A stretch of 64,000 nt of DNA from Ampullaceana balthica (GCA_944989445.1 CALYLW010001001.1:1-64000), one strand, 5' to 3'. Positions 44,301-53,981 are shown, counted from the first letter of the stretch. The notes: generated from the sequence alone by a model not told the origin. Numbers and translations: made by a program.

Positions 44301-46644
44301 CGACTGCGTAAAGCATACTTTTGGAGTAAACAACGTCTTACCCATATTGCAGAGAGGTGGATCACGGTATCCATTGCAGCCAAGGCTACAAATTCCCGTA
44401 ACTTTGTTACATGATGAATTGTAGCAGTTTGAACCGCATCTCGACGAACAGTTTAATCCCCAGGTCATAGATTCACATTCTACAATTGAAGAGAAGGCGT
44501 CAGTGTTGGTCAAGTTAGTAATAATTAAATTATAACTAGGCTCTAGACCGACAAAAAACAAGTAATAAAAATTCGAATGAATATTTAAACGCAATTTCCA
44601 AAAAAGAATTTCCGATTTTTTTATTTAAGGAAAATCATTCTAGAGTCACACCAAGAATGTGTCAATGTAATGCGCACAGCGAAACAGTCTAACATTAGCA
44701 TTCACAAAGCGGGAAAACCCCATTAACTATCATTCTAGATTACATTAAAAGTCATTTCAAATCAATAATTGTGAAACTAAACAAAACAATTGCTATCTAC
44801 AAATTGTTGATAAAATTACGGGAGTCGAACCAAAAGAGATTTTTCAAAACTTCCTTCTCCGACATTTTCTAAATATTATTATCTAACGTTTGGCATTTGT
44901 TTCAACCCGATAGATGTTATGGTTGGCGAGTATTGTAAAAATGCTGATTTTTTAATCGGGTTTTTTGGATTTTCCATTAAATCCAGTAAACTTTTTACGT
45001 ACTTTCTTTCCCCCGAGCTCATTGGGAAAATTGCGTTTATATATTTGAAATGCCTGTGCTGTCTGTTCGAGCTTGCACCAGCAACTCCTCCTGAACCATA
45101 ACAGATAGAGGATTCGGGTCTTTTGCAAATATGTTAAGGGGTCCCACTGATGTGCAAGTGCCAAAAAAATATCGAAAAGGTTTACAGGATTTCCTGGAAA
45201 ATAAAAAAAATAATTAAAAAATCAGCATTTTGTCAATTTCTCGCCAACCATAGTATCAATCGGGTTGAAACAAACGCCAAACGATAGCAAATAATATTTA
45301 GAACAATTTTGGAGAAGGATTTTGTATAAAATCTCATTTCTTTCGACTCCCGTAATTTTAGTAGCAATTTGTAGATCGCCCTTGCTGTACAACATACCGC
45401 CCTTAGTGATTTAAAAGGACATTTAATGTAATATATAGAATGATAGTTAATGGGGCTTTCCCGCTTTGTGAATGCTAATGTAGACTGTTTTGCGGTGCGC
45501 ATTATATTGACACATTCTTGGTGTGACGTAGATTGAGGGGATATGACGTCATAGAGAAAACATGCGATAATGAGCAATTGATAGCAACTGTTGTGTTTAC
45601 TTTCAGAATTATTGATTTGAAATGATTTTTAGTGTAATCTAGAATGATTGCCCTTGAATAAAAAAATCGTAGATTCTTTGTTGGAAATTGCGTTTAAATA
45701 CTTATTCGAGTTTTTATTAATTGTTTTAGAGGAAGGAGGAATAAAGTGACCCAAGAAGCAAGAAAAGTGAGCTGGGGAAAGCGACATATAGAAAAAATAA
45801 AATTTTACAATGTTGTATAAAAAGTTTAGATTTTTTAAAGACGAAAAGTGGATGATCTGTTAGCCTAATGTGCCAAAAAAAACAACAGAAAATTGTAAGA
45901 TTTTGACCACAGGGTAATTCTTTTTACTTACTTGGAATATGTCCAATTCCAAAGGTTTAATCTTTTAAATAATAAAGTTAATAATATTTTAAATCTAACA
46001 ACTTGCCAAATCATTTAGACAAATTTTCAATCAGCGAAAAAAGTAGACAATCGTTTATCTACTAATCTAATCAGCTTTGGTAAATCAAAAGTTTACAAAT
46101 AAATTTATATTAAGGGAACATTTAGTTTTTTAAAATATTTTCTTAAATGTCTTTTTTTTTAAAAATCTGATTTATTATTTAATTATGTATACATCAAATA
46201 AATTTTTTTTTAAACAATGCAATATGTTGTAGTTTGATATACTTTATCGCTAAAACATATGAATAAAATTATAGTAAATAACGTTCAAGTTAAGTATGTT
46301 CACAGGTTTTAAACGAAGACTGACCCTCACATATCTTCATCGATAAAAAAACCAAAAAAAACAAAACAAACAAAGAATTGAATAAAAATAAATTTAAACT
46401 AATTGTGAAATGGCTGTTTAATAATGATTATTAAAGGCATTACTTTATTATTAGTTTTCGCTTGCCTTTAGCCATGCATGTAAAACAACATGTTTTGTTT
46501 GGTTACCTATTGAGCAGTGTGGAAAATCTTTGAAACCGTTACATCCCTCATCACACAATCCTGTAAAACGGTTACACGAATGATTCCAGCAGCTGCTATT
46601 GCACGAGTAAGAACAATTCCTGCCCCAATTTCCTTTGTCACAGG
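28648..46644 (-). CDS. Gene 2: multi-EGF transmembrane receptor, convergent paralogue of gene 1 (5' partial, spliced)
   Basis: Exons in transcript order: 46644-46507, 44479-44342, 44139-44002, 41013-40876, 40347-40210, 38666-38529, 30354-30217, 29996-29862, 29653-29426, 28769-28648. All introns are phase 1, GT-AG, and the exons join in frame to 482 codons plus TAG. It has eight 8-Cys EGF-like modules, a transmembrane exon with the same GLGxSCAV core as gene 1, and a homologous tail exon. No lectin-like or signal-peptide exon was found; upstream sequence is the 46.9-53.7 kb repeat array, then the sushi gene on the same strand. The seven full modules are all intact, unlike gene 1, so this copy looks the better preserved. 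A cell-surface recognition role is inferred from architecture. Confidence 0.82.
29426..29653 (-). CDS. Gene 2 exon: transmembrane segment and start of cytoplasmic tail
   Basis: 76 codons, phase 1-1, acceptor TTTAAG, donor A|GTATGT. EDDEDATQR, then a hydrophobic span (MTIWLASGLGVSCAVIISLL, IAMCLWV), stop-transfer RRGK, and tail residues CADYDSV and GYSHEY. Shares GLGxSCAVxI, RRGK, YDSV and the xYxHEY element with gene 1, which proves common descent of the two tails. Confidence 0.9.
29862..29996 (-). CDS. Gene 2 exon: membrane-proximal EGF-like module (8 Cys)
   Basis: 45 codons, phase 1-1, acceptor CCACAG, donor G|GTACGT. Reads DCPHGYYGIDC, CSQNCQNGSC, GDCLHCQYGY, GQRCDV. It is nearer to canonical EGF/laminin-type modules (YYGxDC, GYRGQRC) than the others. 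Equivalent in position to gene 1 exon 24692-24826 but with a normal cysteine count. Confidence 0.88.
30217..30354 (-). CDS. Gene 2 exon: EGF-like module 7 (8 Cys)
   Basis: 46 codons, phase 1-1, acceptor CCTCAG, donor G|GTAAGT. Signature ECPLGMWGVNC, CNHCFHNSC, NCKLACAVGY, GFPDC. One residue shorter in the middle loop and one longer near the end than its sisters, with all eight cysteines kept. Confidence 0.88.
30838..32350 (+). mobile_element. Dead non-LTR retroelement: RT core and C-terminal part
   Basis: Frames 30933-31208, 31312-31722 and 31729-32403 read successive RT blocks: MRDAKIVTLYKNKGDGSDCN, NYRGISLLSIVGKAFARVL, SQCCFRAGRSTMDMI, CSGVKQGCVLAPTLFS, LLFADYAALT, then FTYLGSTITSTLSLD and HLRCLRRILHITWQNKITNV, RRLGHVRRM. 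These are typical of RTE-like elements widely found in invertebrates. The catalytic FADD box is FADY and there are frameshifts and a stop, so it is inactive. It ends in a (TA)n run at about 32370-32410. It lies in a gene 2 intron. Confidence 0.85.
32411..33217 (-). mobile_element. hAT-derived element, fuller copy
   Basis: Left end TAGGGTTGTTAAACATTAA, right end reverse complement TAGGACTGCTGAAATTAACG: imperfect inverted repeats with AATCGTTAA subterminal motifs. Contains the transposase fragment at 32684-32998. About 800 bp. Confidence 0.75.
32684..32998 (-). pseudogene. hAT dimerisation-domain fragment
   Basis: Same frame as the 20222 copy but longer: [59 protein letters not shown]. The acidic linker before the domain is kept here. 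No catalytic core. Confidence 0.75.
33229..34012 (-). mobile_element. Helitron-like family 2, unit M1
   Basis: Begins (as the minus-strand 3' end) CTAGGGGCAAGTACCCGGCTT and ends at the 5' start ATACATATAAGACGCATTTG. Holds a CAA tract, the conserved island GACATTGTCGTCGCAGGGCA and the box GGGCCCCCGGCCCCCAGTAT. Confidence 0.75.
34013..34792 (-). mobile_element. Helitron-like family 2, unit M2
   Basis: Second head-to-tail unit, CTAG at 34013-34016, about 780 bp, same order of hairpin, CAA tract, island, GGGCCCCCGGCCCCC box and TCTGTCTG start. Confidence 0.75.
34793..35936 (-). mobile_element. Helitron-like family 2, unit M3 (internally duplicated)
   Basis: CTAG at 34793-34796. About 1140 bp, because the CAA tract, the conserved island and the start of the ATTTTATGGCGATA segment occur twice (second round from about 35270). 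Confidence 0.72.
35937..36892 (-). mobile_element. Helitron-like family 2, unit M4
   Basis: CTAG at 35937-35940, about 960 bp, with the longest continuous CAA tract in the array; otherwise as M1. Confidence 0.75.
36893..37580 (-). mobile_element. Helitron-like family 2, unit M5 (5' truncated)
   Basis: CTAG at 36893-36896, hairpin and CAA tract with the island, then it breaks off at AAAGCAATATATATAGAGAT. The GGGCCCCC box and TCTGTCTG start are missing. A perfect palindrome follows at 37594. Confidence 0.7.
37594..37682. repeat. Perfect 43-bp palindrome with 3-base loop
   Basis: 37594-37636 and 37640-37682 are exact reverse complements around ATT. It lies at the truncated end of the Helitron array. 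Confidence 0.97.
37868..38375 (+). repeat. Interspersed repeat R4 (copy 3)
   Basis: Forward copy, the fullest one, from TTTTAAATCCTTTATATTAA to AAGGATTTATAGT. Located in the large intron of gene 2 just outside exon 38529. Confidence 0.65.
38529..38666 (-). CDS. Gene 2 exon: EGF-like module 6 (8 Cys)
   Basis: 46 codons, phase 1-1, acceptor TATAG, donor G|GTAAGC. Signature GCEQGYWGFNC, CNDRCYRSSC, AVCSQGCYGY, NFPYC. The conserved NG after the seventh cysteine is YG here. The following intron (about 8.2 kb) holds the (-) Helitron array, a hAT and a dead retroelement. Confidence 0.87.
38667..40209. other. Gene 2 intron, mostly featureless
   Basis: AT-rich, with only the (GT)n microsatellite near 39445-39518 and a short C-run near 39641. 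No exon recognised. Confidence 0.5.
39445..39518 (+). repeat. (GT)n microsatellite
   Basis: About 70 bp of TG dinucleotide with a few interruptions at the end. Confidence 0.95.
40210..40347 (-). CDS. Gene 2 exon: EGF-like module 5 (8 Cys)
   Basis: 46 codons, phase 1-1, acceptor GTTTAG, donor A|GTAAGT. Signature VCDPGFWGLDC, CTENCYDHSC, GLCNKGCNGY, NPPFC. Paired closely with module 4 (intron about 530 bp) and similar to it, suggesting local exon duplication. Confidence 0.88.
40876..41013 (-). CDS. Gene 2 exon: EGF-like module 4 (8 Cys)
   Basis: 46 codons, phase 1-1, acceptor TTCTAG, donor G|GTAAGC. Signature ACDDGFWGQGC, CKSNCNNRSC, GVCDKGCNGY, NPPFC. The eight cysteines are intact. Confidence 0.88.
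41261..41294. repeat. (TA)n microsatellite
   Basis: Short TA run in the gene 2 intron. Confidence 0.9.
41500..41569 (+). tRNA. tRNA-Val-like sequence (degenerate; tRNA pseudogene or SINE head)
   Basis: The run TACTGATTATCACACCCGCC, CTTATAC, GAGAAGGTCC, TTCAAGACC, ACGAAAC follows the layout of tRNA-Val (TGGTTATCAC D-arm end, anticodon loop, GAAGGTCC, TTCAA). GATTCGT at 41500 pairs with ACGAAAC at 41562 except for one position. The T stem and the anticodon (TAT where TAC is expected) are damaged, so it is not a working tRNA. The sequence around it, with more GC and repeated AACCAACTATGG/AACCAACAATGA, could be the body of a SINE. Confidence 0.45.
42110..42300 (+). repeat. Interspersed repeat R4 (3' fragment)
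   Basis: Only the 3' part of R4 (GTGCTTAGTATATTGAACAT, GGGATTTATATTCAAAAAC). Another reverse fragment is at about 22380-22510. Confidence 0.5.
42301..44001. other. Gene 2 intron, nothing recognised
   Basis: About 1.7 kb of AT-rich sequence with no supported exon, repeat or mobile element. Confidence 0.45.
44002..44139 (-). CDS. Gene 2 exon: EGF-like module 3 (8 Cys)
   Basis: 46 codons, phase 1-1, acceptor ATGCAG, donor G|GTAATA. Signature VCIKGTWGRNC, CNTNCWNNSC, GECDEGCNGY, DFPTC. Very close to gene 1 exon 24254-24391. Its intron to the preceding exon is only about 200 bp, so 44479-44002 is a compact two-module unit. Confidence 0.9.
44342..44479 (-). CDS. Gene 2 exon: EGF-like module 2 (8 Cys)
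   Basis: 46 codons, phase 1-1, acceptor TTGTAG, donor G|GTAAGA. Signature ECESMTWGLNC, CGSNCYNSSC, GICSLGCNGY, DPPLC. PP subtype, nearest in gene 1 to the modules at 15099 and 23165. Confidence 0.88.
44641..45655. repeat. Foldback element with arms of about 350 bp
   Basis: 44641-45000 is an imperfect reverse complement of about 45172-45535 (for example CACAAAGCGGGAAAACCCCA against TGGGGCTTTCCCGCTTTGTG). The spacer is about 170 bp. A further piece of the left arm (ATTCTAGATTACATTAAAA) is repeated inverted at about 45575-45650, so the right side has been rearranged. No coding frame; probably a foldback or MITE-type element. Confidence 0.75.
45656..46506. other. Gene 2 intron, nothing recognised
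   Basis: AT-rich sequence up to the donor side of exon 46507; no feature seen. Confidence 0.4.
46507..46644 (-). CDS. Gene 2 exon: EGF-like module 1 (8 Cys)
   Basis: 46 codons, phase 1-1, acceptor ATTTAG, donor G|GTAACC. Signature ACDKGNWGRNC, CNSSCWNHSC, GLCDEGCNGF, DFPHC. W/FP subtype. It is the first gene 2 exon that can be recognised. Confidence 0.88.
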   Translation of the reverse strand, partial: PVTKEIGAGIVLTRAIAAAGIIRVTVLQDCVMRDVTVSKIFHTAQ

Positions 46645-46729
46645 CTAAATTTTTTTTATTATTAAAAAAAAAGAGAAATATTAATACATTGTGGAATAAA
46701 TTATCTAATTTTTAAAGGGTTCTCTAAAT

Positions 46730-46870
46730 AATATACCGTATATTCCAGCGTATACGACGAGTGGGCGTATAAGACAACCCAACCCCTCCCCCCATCATAA
46801 TTTCACTGCTAAAATATAGGTTTTAAGCTATTTTCGCCCTATAAGACCACTCCTCTTCCAAATACTTTAA
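46730..46870. repeat. CCGTATATTCCAGCGTATAC repeat fragment
   Basis: Two near-inverted elements, GCGTATACGACGAGTGGGCG and CGCCCTATAAGACCAC, around a polypyrimidine core. Resembles a widespread short palindromic DNA repeat (ACCGTATTTTCCGGCGTATA type); family not certain. Confidence 0.4.
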
Positions 46871-49800
46871 GTTTGAAACAGACATGCATACATACATTGA
46901 TTTATATATATATAGATAAGATTAGCAAAAACCACATTAAGGGCCCCTTGGCCTAATCGGTGCAAGAAATTAACTTTAAAATACCTGTTCATTTCAATCT
47001 GGATCATGATAGAGATATTAGTCAATGCTTTTCAAGATCGTGTAAATCATAACGGGAATAAAGTATTTAACGCTTACAAAAAAAAAGATTTTGGGCCCCC
47101 GGCCCCAAAGGATCGGACATAAGGAGTTCAATGCCATATGGTACTTTAATATAGGCTATCAAGTTGTTATGTACAAGTTTGGTCAAGTTCCATTCATTTT
47201 CCAAGCAGCTAAGCCCTAAACTAATTTTCATAAAGCTCATATAAGAAATAATTCTCATTATGGGCCCCCGGCGCACAATGAGTGTTAAATTTTGAAAACA
47301 AATAGCTTCTTTCCATCTCGGGAGCATACTCAAAAGACTCCAAAAGTTTCATGGCGATCGGATGAATGATTTAGTCAGCTATAACAGACATGATAGAGAT
47401 ATTAATCAATGTTTTTCAAGGTCGTGTAAATCATAACGGGAATAAAGTATTTAACGCTTACAAAAAAAAAGTTTTTAGGCCCCCGGCCCCGAAGGAACGG
47501 ACATTAGGAGTTCAATGCCATATGGTACTTTAATATAGGCTATCAAGTTGTTATGTACCAAGTTTGGTCGAGATCCATTCATTTTCCAAGCAGCTAAGCC
47601 CTAAAAAAATTTTATATAGCTCATATTAGAAACAATTCTCATTATGGGCCCCCTACGCCCCATGCGTGTTAAATTTTGAAAACAATAGCCTATTTCCATC
47701 CCGAGAGCGTACTCAAAAGTCTCCAAAAGTTTCATGGCGATCGGATGAATGGTTTAGTTAGCTATAACAGACATGCATACGTACATACACACATTGATTT
47801 TTATATATATAGATAAGATTAGCAAAAACCACATTAAGGGCCCCCTGGCCCAATCGGTGCAAGAAATTAACTTTAAAATACCTGTTCATTTCAATCTGGA
47901 TCATGATAGAGATATTAGTCAATGCTTTTCAAGATCGTGTAAATCATAACGGGAATAAAGTATTTAACGCTTACAAAAAAAAAGATTTTGGGCCCCCGGC
48001 CCCGAAGGAACTGAAAATAGGATTTCAATGCCATATGGTACTTTAATATAGGCTATCAAGTTGTTATGTACCAAGTTTGGTCAAGATCCATTCATTTTCC
48101 AAGCAGCTAAGCCCTAAACTAATTTTTATATAGCTCATATAAGAAAAATTTCTCATTATGGGGTCCCGGCGCCCCATGAGTGTTAAAATTTGAACAAATT
48201 TAGCCTATTTCCATCCCGGTGTTAAATTTTGAACAAATATAGCCTATTTCCATCCCGGGAGCGTACTCAAATGTCTCCAAAAATTTCATGGCGATCGGAT
48301 GAATGGTTTAGTCAGCTATAACAGACATGCATACATACATACATTGATTTTTATATATATAGATAAGATTAGCAAAAACCACATTAAGGGTCCCCTGGCC
48401 CAATCGGTGCAAGAAATTAACTTTAAAATACCTGTTCATGTCAATCTGGATCATGATAGAGATATTAGTTAATGCTTTTCAAGATCGTGTAAATCATAAC
48501 GGGAATAAAGTATTTAACGCTTACAGATTTTGGACCCCCGGCCCCGAAGGAACGGACATTAGGAGTTCAATGCCATATGGTACTTTAATATTGGCTATCA
48601 AGTTGTTATGTACAAAGTTTGGTCAAGATCCATTCATTTTCCAAGCAGCTAAGCCCTAAACTAATTTTTATATAGCTCATATTAGAAATAATTCTCATTA
48701 TGGGCCCCCGGCGCCCCATGAGTGTTAAATTTTGAAAAACAAATAGCTTATTTCCATCCCAGGAGCGAACTAAAAAGTCTCCAAAAGTTTCATGGCTATC
48801 GGATGAATGATTTAGTCACCTATAACAGACATGATAGAGATATTAGTCAATGCTTTTCAAGATCGTGTAAATCATAACGGGAATAAAGTATTTAACGCTT
48901 ACAAAAAAAGAGGTTTTGGGCCCCCGGCCCCGAAGGAACGGACATTAGGAGTTCAATGCCATATGGTTTGTTAATATAGGCTATCAAGTTGTTATGTACC
49001 AAGTTTGGTCAAGATCCTTTCTTTTCCAAGCAGCTAAGCCCTAAACTAATTTTTATACGGCTCATATAAGAAAAAATTCTCATTATGGGCCCCCGGCGCC
49101 CCATGAGTGTTAAATTTTGAAAAATAGCCTATTTCCATCCCGGGAGCGTACTCAAAAGTCTCCAAAAGTTTCATTGCAATCGGATGAATGGTTTAGTCAG
49201 CTATAACAGACATGCATACATACATAAATACATTGATTTTTATATATATAGATAAGATTAGCAAAAACCACATTAAGGGCCTCCTGGCCCTATCGGTGCA
49301 AGAAGTTAACTTTAAAATACCTGTTCATTTCAATCTGGATCATGATAGAGATATTAGTCAATGCTTTTCAAGATCGTGTAAATCATAACGGGAATAAAGT
49401 ATTTAACGCTTACAAAAAAAAGATTTTGGGCCCCCGGCCCCGAAGGAACGGACATAAGGAGTTCAATGCCATATGGTACTTTAATATAGGCTATCAACTT
49501 GTTATTTACCAAGTTTGGTCAAGATCCATTCATTTTCCTAGCAGCTAAGCCCTAAACTAATTTTTATATAGCTCATTTTAGAAAAAATTCTCATTATGGG
49601 CTCCCGGCGCCCCATGAGTGTTAAATTTTGAAAAAATATAGCCTATTTCCATCCCGGGAGCGTACTCAAAAGTCTCCAAAAGTTTCATGGCGATCGGATG
49701 AATGGTTTAGTCAGCTATAACAGACATGCATACATACATACATACATTGATTTTTATATATATAGATAAGATTAGCAAAAACCACATTAAGGGCCCCCTG

Positions 49801-50149
49801 GCCCAATCGGTGCGAGAAATTAACTTTAAAATACCTGTTCATTTCAATCTGGATCATGATAAAGATGTTAGTCAATGCTTTTCAAGATCGTGTAAATCAG
49901 TGGTTCCAAAACTTTTTTTAACCGTGGACCCCTTTTGTAGTCACAACTTGCCCACGGACCCCCAAGTGAAAACGCTACATAATTGTATTTGTAAACAAAT
50001 ATACAAATTAAAAAAAACAAACATAATTTTGTTGAAGAATTATTTATTTAAATTAAACTTCTGTTAAATTTTTAAAAAATGACTTGGATGAACTTGATGA
50101 GATTTTAATAATTTTATGAGTGTATTAATGTCCGGCTCAATGTTTGTGA

Positions 50150-51810
50150 GTGGTAAATGCAAATACCCACGAGCCGTTTTCTTTTGTTTGTGATGAGGTT
50201 CATAACGGCACTGAATCCACGTTCTACCAAATAGGAATACGGAAAGCAGTCAACAACTTTTGTACAATAACCCATAATGCAGGATATAAAATTGGGATAT
50301 CTTTTTATAACCAGAATTTGTGGTATCCTTTTTCAAACATTGGTTTAAATTCCTCATTTGTGGATAGTTCAATAAGTTGCTCCTGTATTAGTATGGATTC
50401 ATCTGTGTCTGGGATCTGAGTTTGTCCCCGAGCACCCAGTCGGGAATATCCAAGTGAAGAATTTCTTCAAATCTTTGGTTCAGGTCTGCATGAAGAGCCA
50501 TTAAGTGTTGACAGTAGGTAAACAAGTCTTCATCTCTATCTTGCAAATTTCGAGAGATTTGGAATCTGACAACATTCTCATCTCCCCAAGTTTTGTTTAT
50601 ACATGTAGAAAAAGTTTTGAAACAAACGCAGATATTACGCTTTTAGTTTTGATTAATTTTAATTGGTCACCTTGTACTTGTAGTTTCAAATTAGTTTCTT
50701 TAAATTTGGAAAACAAGTCTGTCATGTAGGCTATGTCATTTTTTGAGTTGATTAAATTTGTCTTAAATCATTGACTTTGCCTTCCAGGAATTCCAGCACT
50801 GAATCATAGAGAGCATAAAATCGATTTAAACATGCACTTTTAGATGACCTTTGTTCTTCTGTGGGAAGTAGTAAACAATTAGTGTCTTCATCATTTTCCA
50901 AACAAAATTTAACAAATAATATCTCATTGAAGGCATTCCTTTTGATTTTATCAACTGCTCTAATACATAATCTAGTGATCCACGCAAACGTTCACTAAGA
51001 TTCTTGCAACTTAATGATGTCGATGAATGACACAATGCACTGAACATACATGTGGTACAGCTTGTTTTAAGTATGCCAGAAAACATCGGTATCTTCCTAA
51101 CATTGCCGGAGCACCGTCAGTAGCAACAGAAATGATATTAGTCAATAGTATAGTTTTTTCATCGAAAAATCTTTTTAATTCAGTAAATAATGTTTCACCT
51201 TTCGTATCTGTTTCCAAACATTTAGCAAACAACAGTTCTAGACAAAATTATTATTCTTTTACAAATTTTACATAGGCTAAAAGTAAAGCCTCGTTTCCTG
51301 GTAAAGTGGACTCGTCAAGTTATAGGGAAAATTCAGATATTTTTAAGTAATCACATAGAGAATTTTCAACACACTGAGCAATTTCGTCAATCCTTCTTTG
51401 GACTGAATTATTGCTCAGTGGAATAGTTTTTGTGATGTCGAAAGCTGGTTTGTGCAACACAGTGCTTATCACCTCACTTACAGCTGGTAAAAAAAGTTCT
51501 TCATTAATTTGTGGGGCTTTCCAAACTTTGCAATCAATAAAGAAATATTATAAGACTCACCCAGTCCATCGCCATCTCACTTAGATGTTGAAGTGATGGT
51601 GTCTTCAAATACGTTTCTTGGACTGCTTCAAAAACACATTAAATCTTTCTCTTTTTTATCACTATGGATTTTCATTAAATTGCTCCATAAGCTTGGAAGG
51701 TTTCATAGAATAATTCGACAAAGTTTTATTTCACAGAAGACGGATTGGTAAAATACTATTTCCTGGTTATAAATAAAGTCAAATTTCAAATATTCATCAC
51801 TGTACTGTCT
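50150..51810 (-). pseudogene. ZBED/FAM200-like hAT transposase, full span but broken
   Basis: Minus-strand order: BED-like piece SMKPSKLMEQFNENP near 51690; core MFAKCLETDTKGETLFTELK, NIISVATDGAPAMLGRYRCF, VPHVCSVHCVIHRHH (51232-51011); NLSERLRGSLDYVLEQLIKS near 50990; HLMALHADLNQRFEEILHLD near 50480; YLVERGFSAVMNLITNKRKR near 50200 (dimerisation). Frameshifts and stops separate them. This layout is typical of ZBED5/ZBED8/FAM200-type hAT transposases. Confidence 0.82.
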
Positions 51811-52070
51811 ACATATTTTCTTTGGAACACTTATCTACTAAAAAGGGCACAAAAATATAAGAAAAATTGTATGTAAATGTTCTATTTGAAACGGTTACTT
51901 AACTATTAGTTATTAACCTATTTAATTTTAATGGAATGCTACAGTAAAACCATTTATAATTATTTCTCGTTAGTCGGAAGGATACAATTCTATTTCTTAA
52001 AAAAACAACTTACGATCCCTTTGTGAGTTTAATTTTTAAAAAAAATTAACTTTAAGGTATTACTATTTTG

Positions 52071-52256
52071 CAGAGGCGGCGTTAGGTACGTGCGAGGCCT
52101 GGTTCAACAATGACCCCGCGGGGCCCCCTAGCTTGAATCAATTCTTGCGCAAACCCAGTAGTGCAATATCTGCCGGATCTTTTGTTACTAAAATATAGTC
52201 TCAAGTCTGAAACGCGGGGCCCCCCTAAGCGCGGGGCCTGCGCAAAGGCGCTCCTG
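52071..52256. mobile_element. hAT-type MITE nested in the 49898-53285 element
   Basis: CAGAGGCGGCGTTAGGTACG at one end and inverted CAGGAGCGCCTTTGCGCAGG at the other, flanked by CTATTTTG and CTATTTTC (7 of 8 match). 186 bp, GC-rich. Confidence 0.75.
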
Positions 52257-53981
52257 CTATTTTCAAAATGCGAAACATATTGTTTTCAAAAGATACAAAT
52301 TGTATTCAAATATTAAATATTCGTACGTTCAAAAGTACACTATCTGGATAACGATACAAAATTCAACTATATCAAAACTTCCAACTAACAATACTAAACT
52401 TCTTTTAGCCTGAGATTGGGAAATGTGTTTATACACTTCGTATCAGCATTACATTAAGATACATTATCGATTATATGTACGACTCTTTTAGACTTTATAT
52501 TGTTAATTGTAGGCAAGTTATGCATGTAGCAGCATAATTGCGTTGCTGTATAATAAAACTATTTTCGGTAGTCTGTCTCACACTTCGCCATCTTAAACTT
52601 TACATAAAACATGGGGGGGGGGTGTTGGGGATATTTCTATGTTTCAATATTTTAGGTTTCTAAAGCCATTTTATCATAATATATTAGAAAATATTTTTTA
52701 AATATTACTTTGCTAACTCTCTAAAAAGCCGTGTGGTCGACTTTCTAATTTTAAAAAAGTCATTTTGCTGACTCGATTCATGGATTTTTAATCGTCCAAT
52801 CATATCAAATGTGGTATCAATGGAAAGCTGTCGGTAAGTCATATAAGATAAGTATGACCTACCGACACGTCAAAATTTACCCAACCCTGCAATCATCGTC
52901 ATTTCAGGTAAAAGACAGTATTTGTATGACATACTTGTAGGGTCTCAAACCTTTCTCACGCATCTAACTTAACTTACCATTCAATTAACCAAGCATTTTT
53001 TGATTGGTTACAGCTGTGGAAATATCGTCGTATTTTTTAAAAAATTTTTAGGTCAAACAACTTTATTTTACTCAGGACCTAAAAATTGTTACAAGTTCAT
53101 TGTTCTTCATTTTTATTTTCGTATTAATTTTGTTAAAAAGCATAATTTTATTATTTTTATACTGAACCTTCCATGGACCCCTTGACGTTGTTCAGGGACC
53201 CCCAAATCAATTTTAATTTTCAACGGACCCCTGAACGGTTCCGCGGACCCCTGGGGGTCCGTAGGGACCAATTCGGGAACCACTGGTGTAAATCATAACG
53301 GGAATAAAGTATTTAACGCTTACAAAAAAAAAGATTTTGGGCCCCCGGCCCCGAAGGAACGGACATAAGGAGTTCAATGCCAAAGATGGTTCTTTAATAT
53401 AGGCTATCAAGTTTTTATGTACCAAGTTTGGTCAAGATCCATTCATTTTCCAAGCAGCTAAGACCTAAACTAATTTTTATATAGCTTATATTAGAAAAAA
53501 ATTCTTATTATGGGCCCCCGGCGCCCCATGAGTGTTAAATTTTGAAAACAAATAGCATATTTCCATCCAGGGAGCGTACTCAAAAGTCTCCAAAAATTTC
53601 ATGGCGATTGGATGAATGATTTAGTCAGCTATAACAGACATGCATACATACATACATTGATTTTTATATATATAGATATTTCTGTTCCATGAAAACAAAA
53701 GCCAAAATGCCAGCAGCAGTTAAAATTATAGATTGACATGAAATTGCATTTTTTAAAACTAAATTTTGATATCCCAGACAGTTTGTGTTTTTTATGTTTA
53801 CAGCTTGGAACCCCTGAACAAAAGTTAACAAATAAAATTTCATTAATGTTTGAACTGTCAAATGTGTCATTTTTTAATAGAAGAGTAAATGATTTGACCT
53901 TCCTACTCTACTGAACCAGTCCACTCTGTGACCTAGAACAATAAACTGAACACATTTTGCAAGGTCAGCAAGGCCACTTAC

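Larger units (their letters stand above)
49898..53285 (-). mobile_element. Full-length hAT element (ZBED-like) with exact 8-bp target duplication
   Basis: Termini CAGTGGTTCCAAAACTTTTT and, inverted, CAGTGGTTCCCGAATTGG; flanked by GTGTAAAT at 49890-49897 and 53286-53293. The target sequence is the uninterrupted family 3 unit. 3388 bp, with a dead transposase on the minus strand and a nested MITE at 52071-52256. Confidence 0.93.
46916..53680. repeat. Tandem array, family 3 (0.5-0.9 kb units), split by a hAT
   Basis: Units begin GATAAGATTAGCAAAAACC at about 46916, 47812, 48362, 49251 and 49765 and end with (CATA)n, TTGATTTTTATATATATA. Short units are about 515-550 bp; long units of about 890 bp duplicate the middle block. 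Each holds GGGCCCCCGGCCCC and GGGCCCCCGGCGCCCCATGA boxes and ATATAGCTCATATAAGAAA, also found in Helitron families 1 and 2. The last unit is cut by the 49898-53285 hAT. The ORFs in the units are shadows. Confidence 0.85.

Noticed and set aside
44952..45164. 70-codon minus-strand frame in the foldback spacer
   Set aside because: No motif or homologue recognised and it runs into the inverted arm.
48438..49548. Similar 68-73-codon frames repeated in the array, some with a shared start MIEILVNAFQDRVNHNGNKV
   Set aside because: They repeat because the DNA repeats; they run through GGGCCCCCGG boxes and change frame between units, so no coding constraint is seen.
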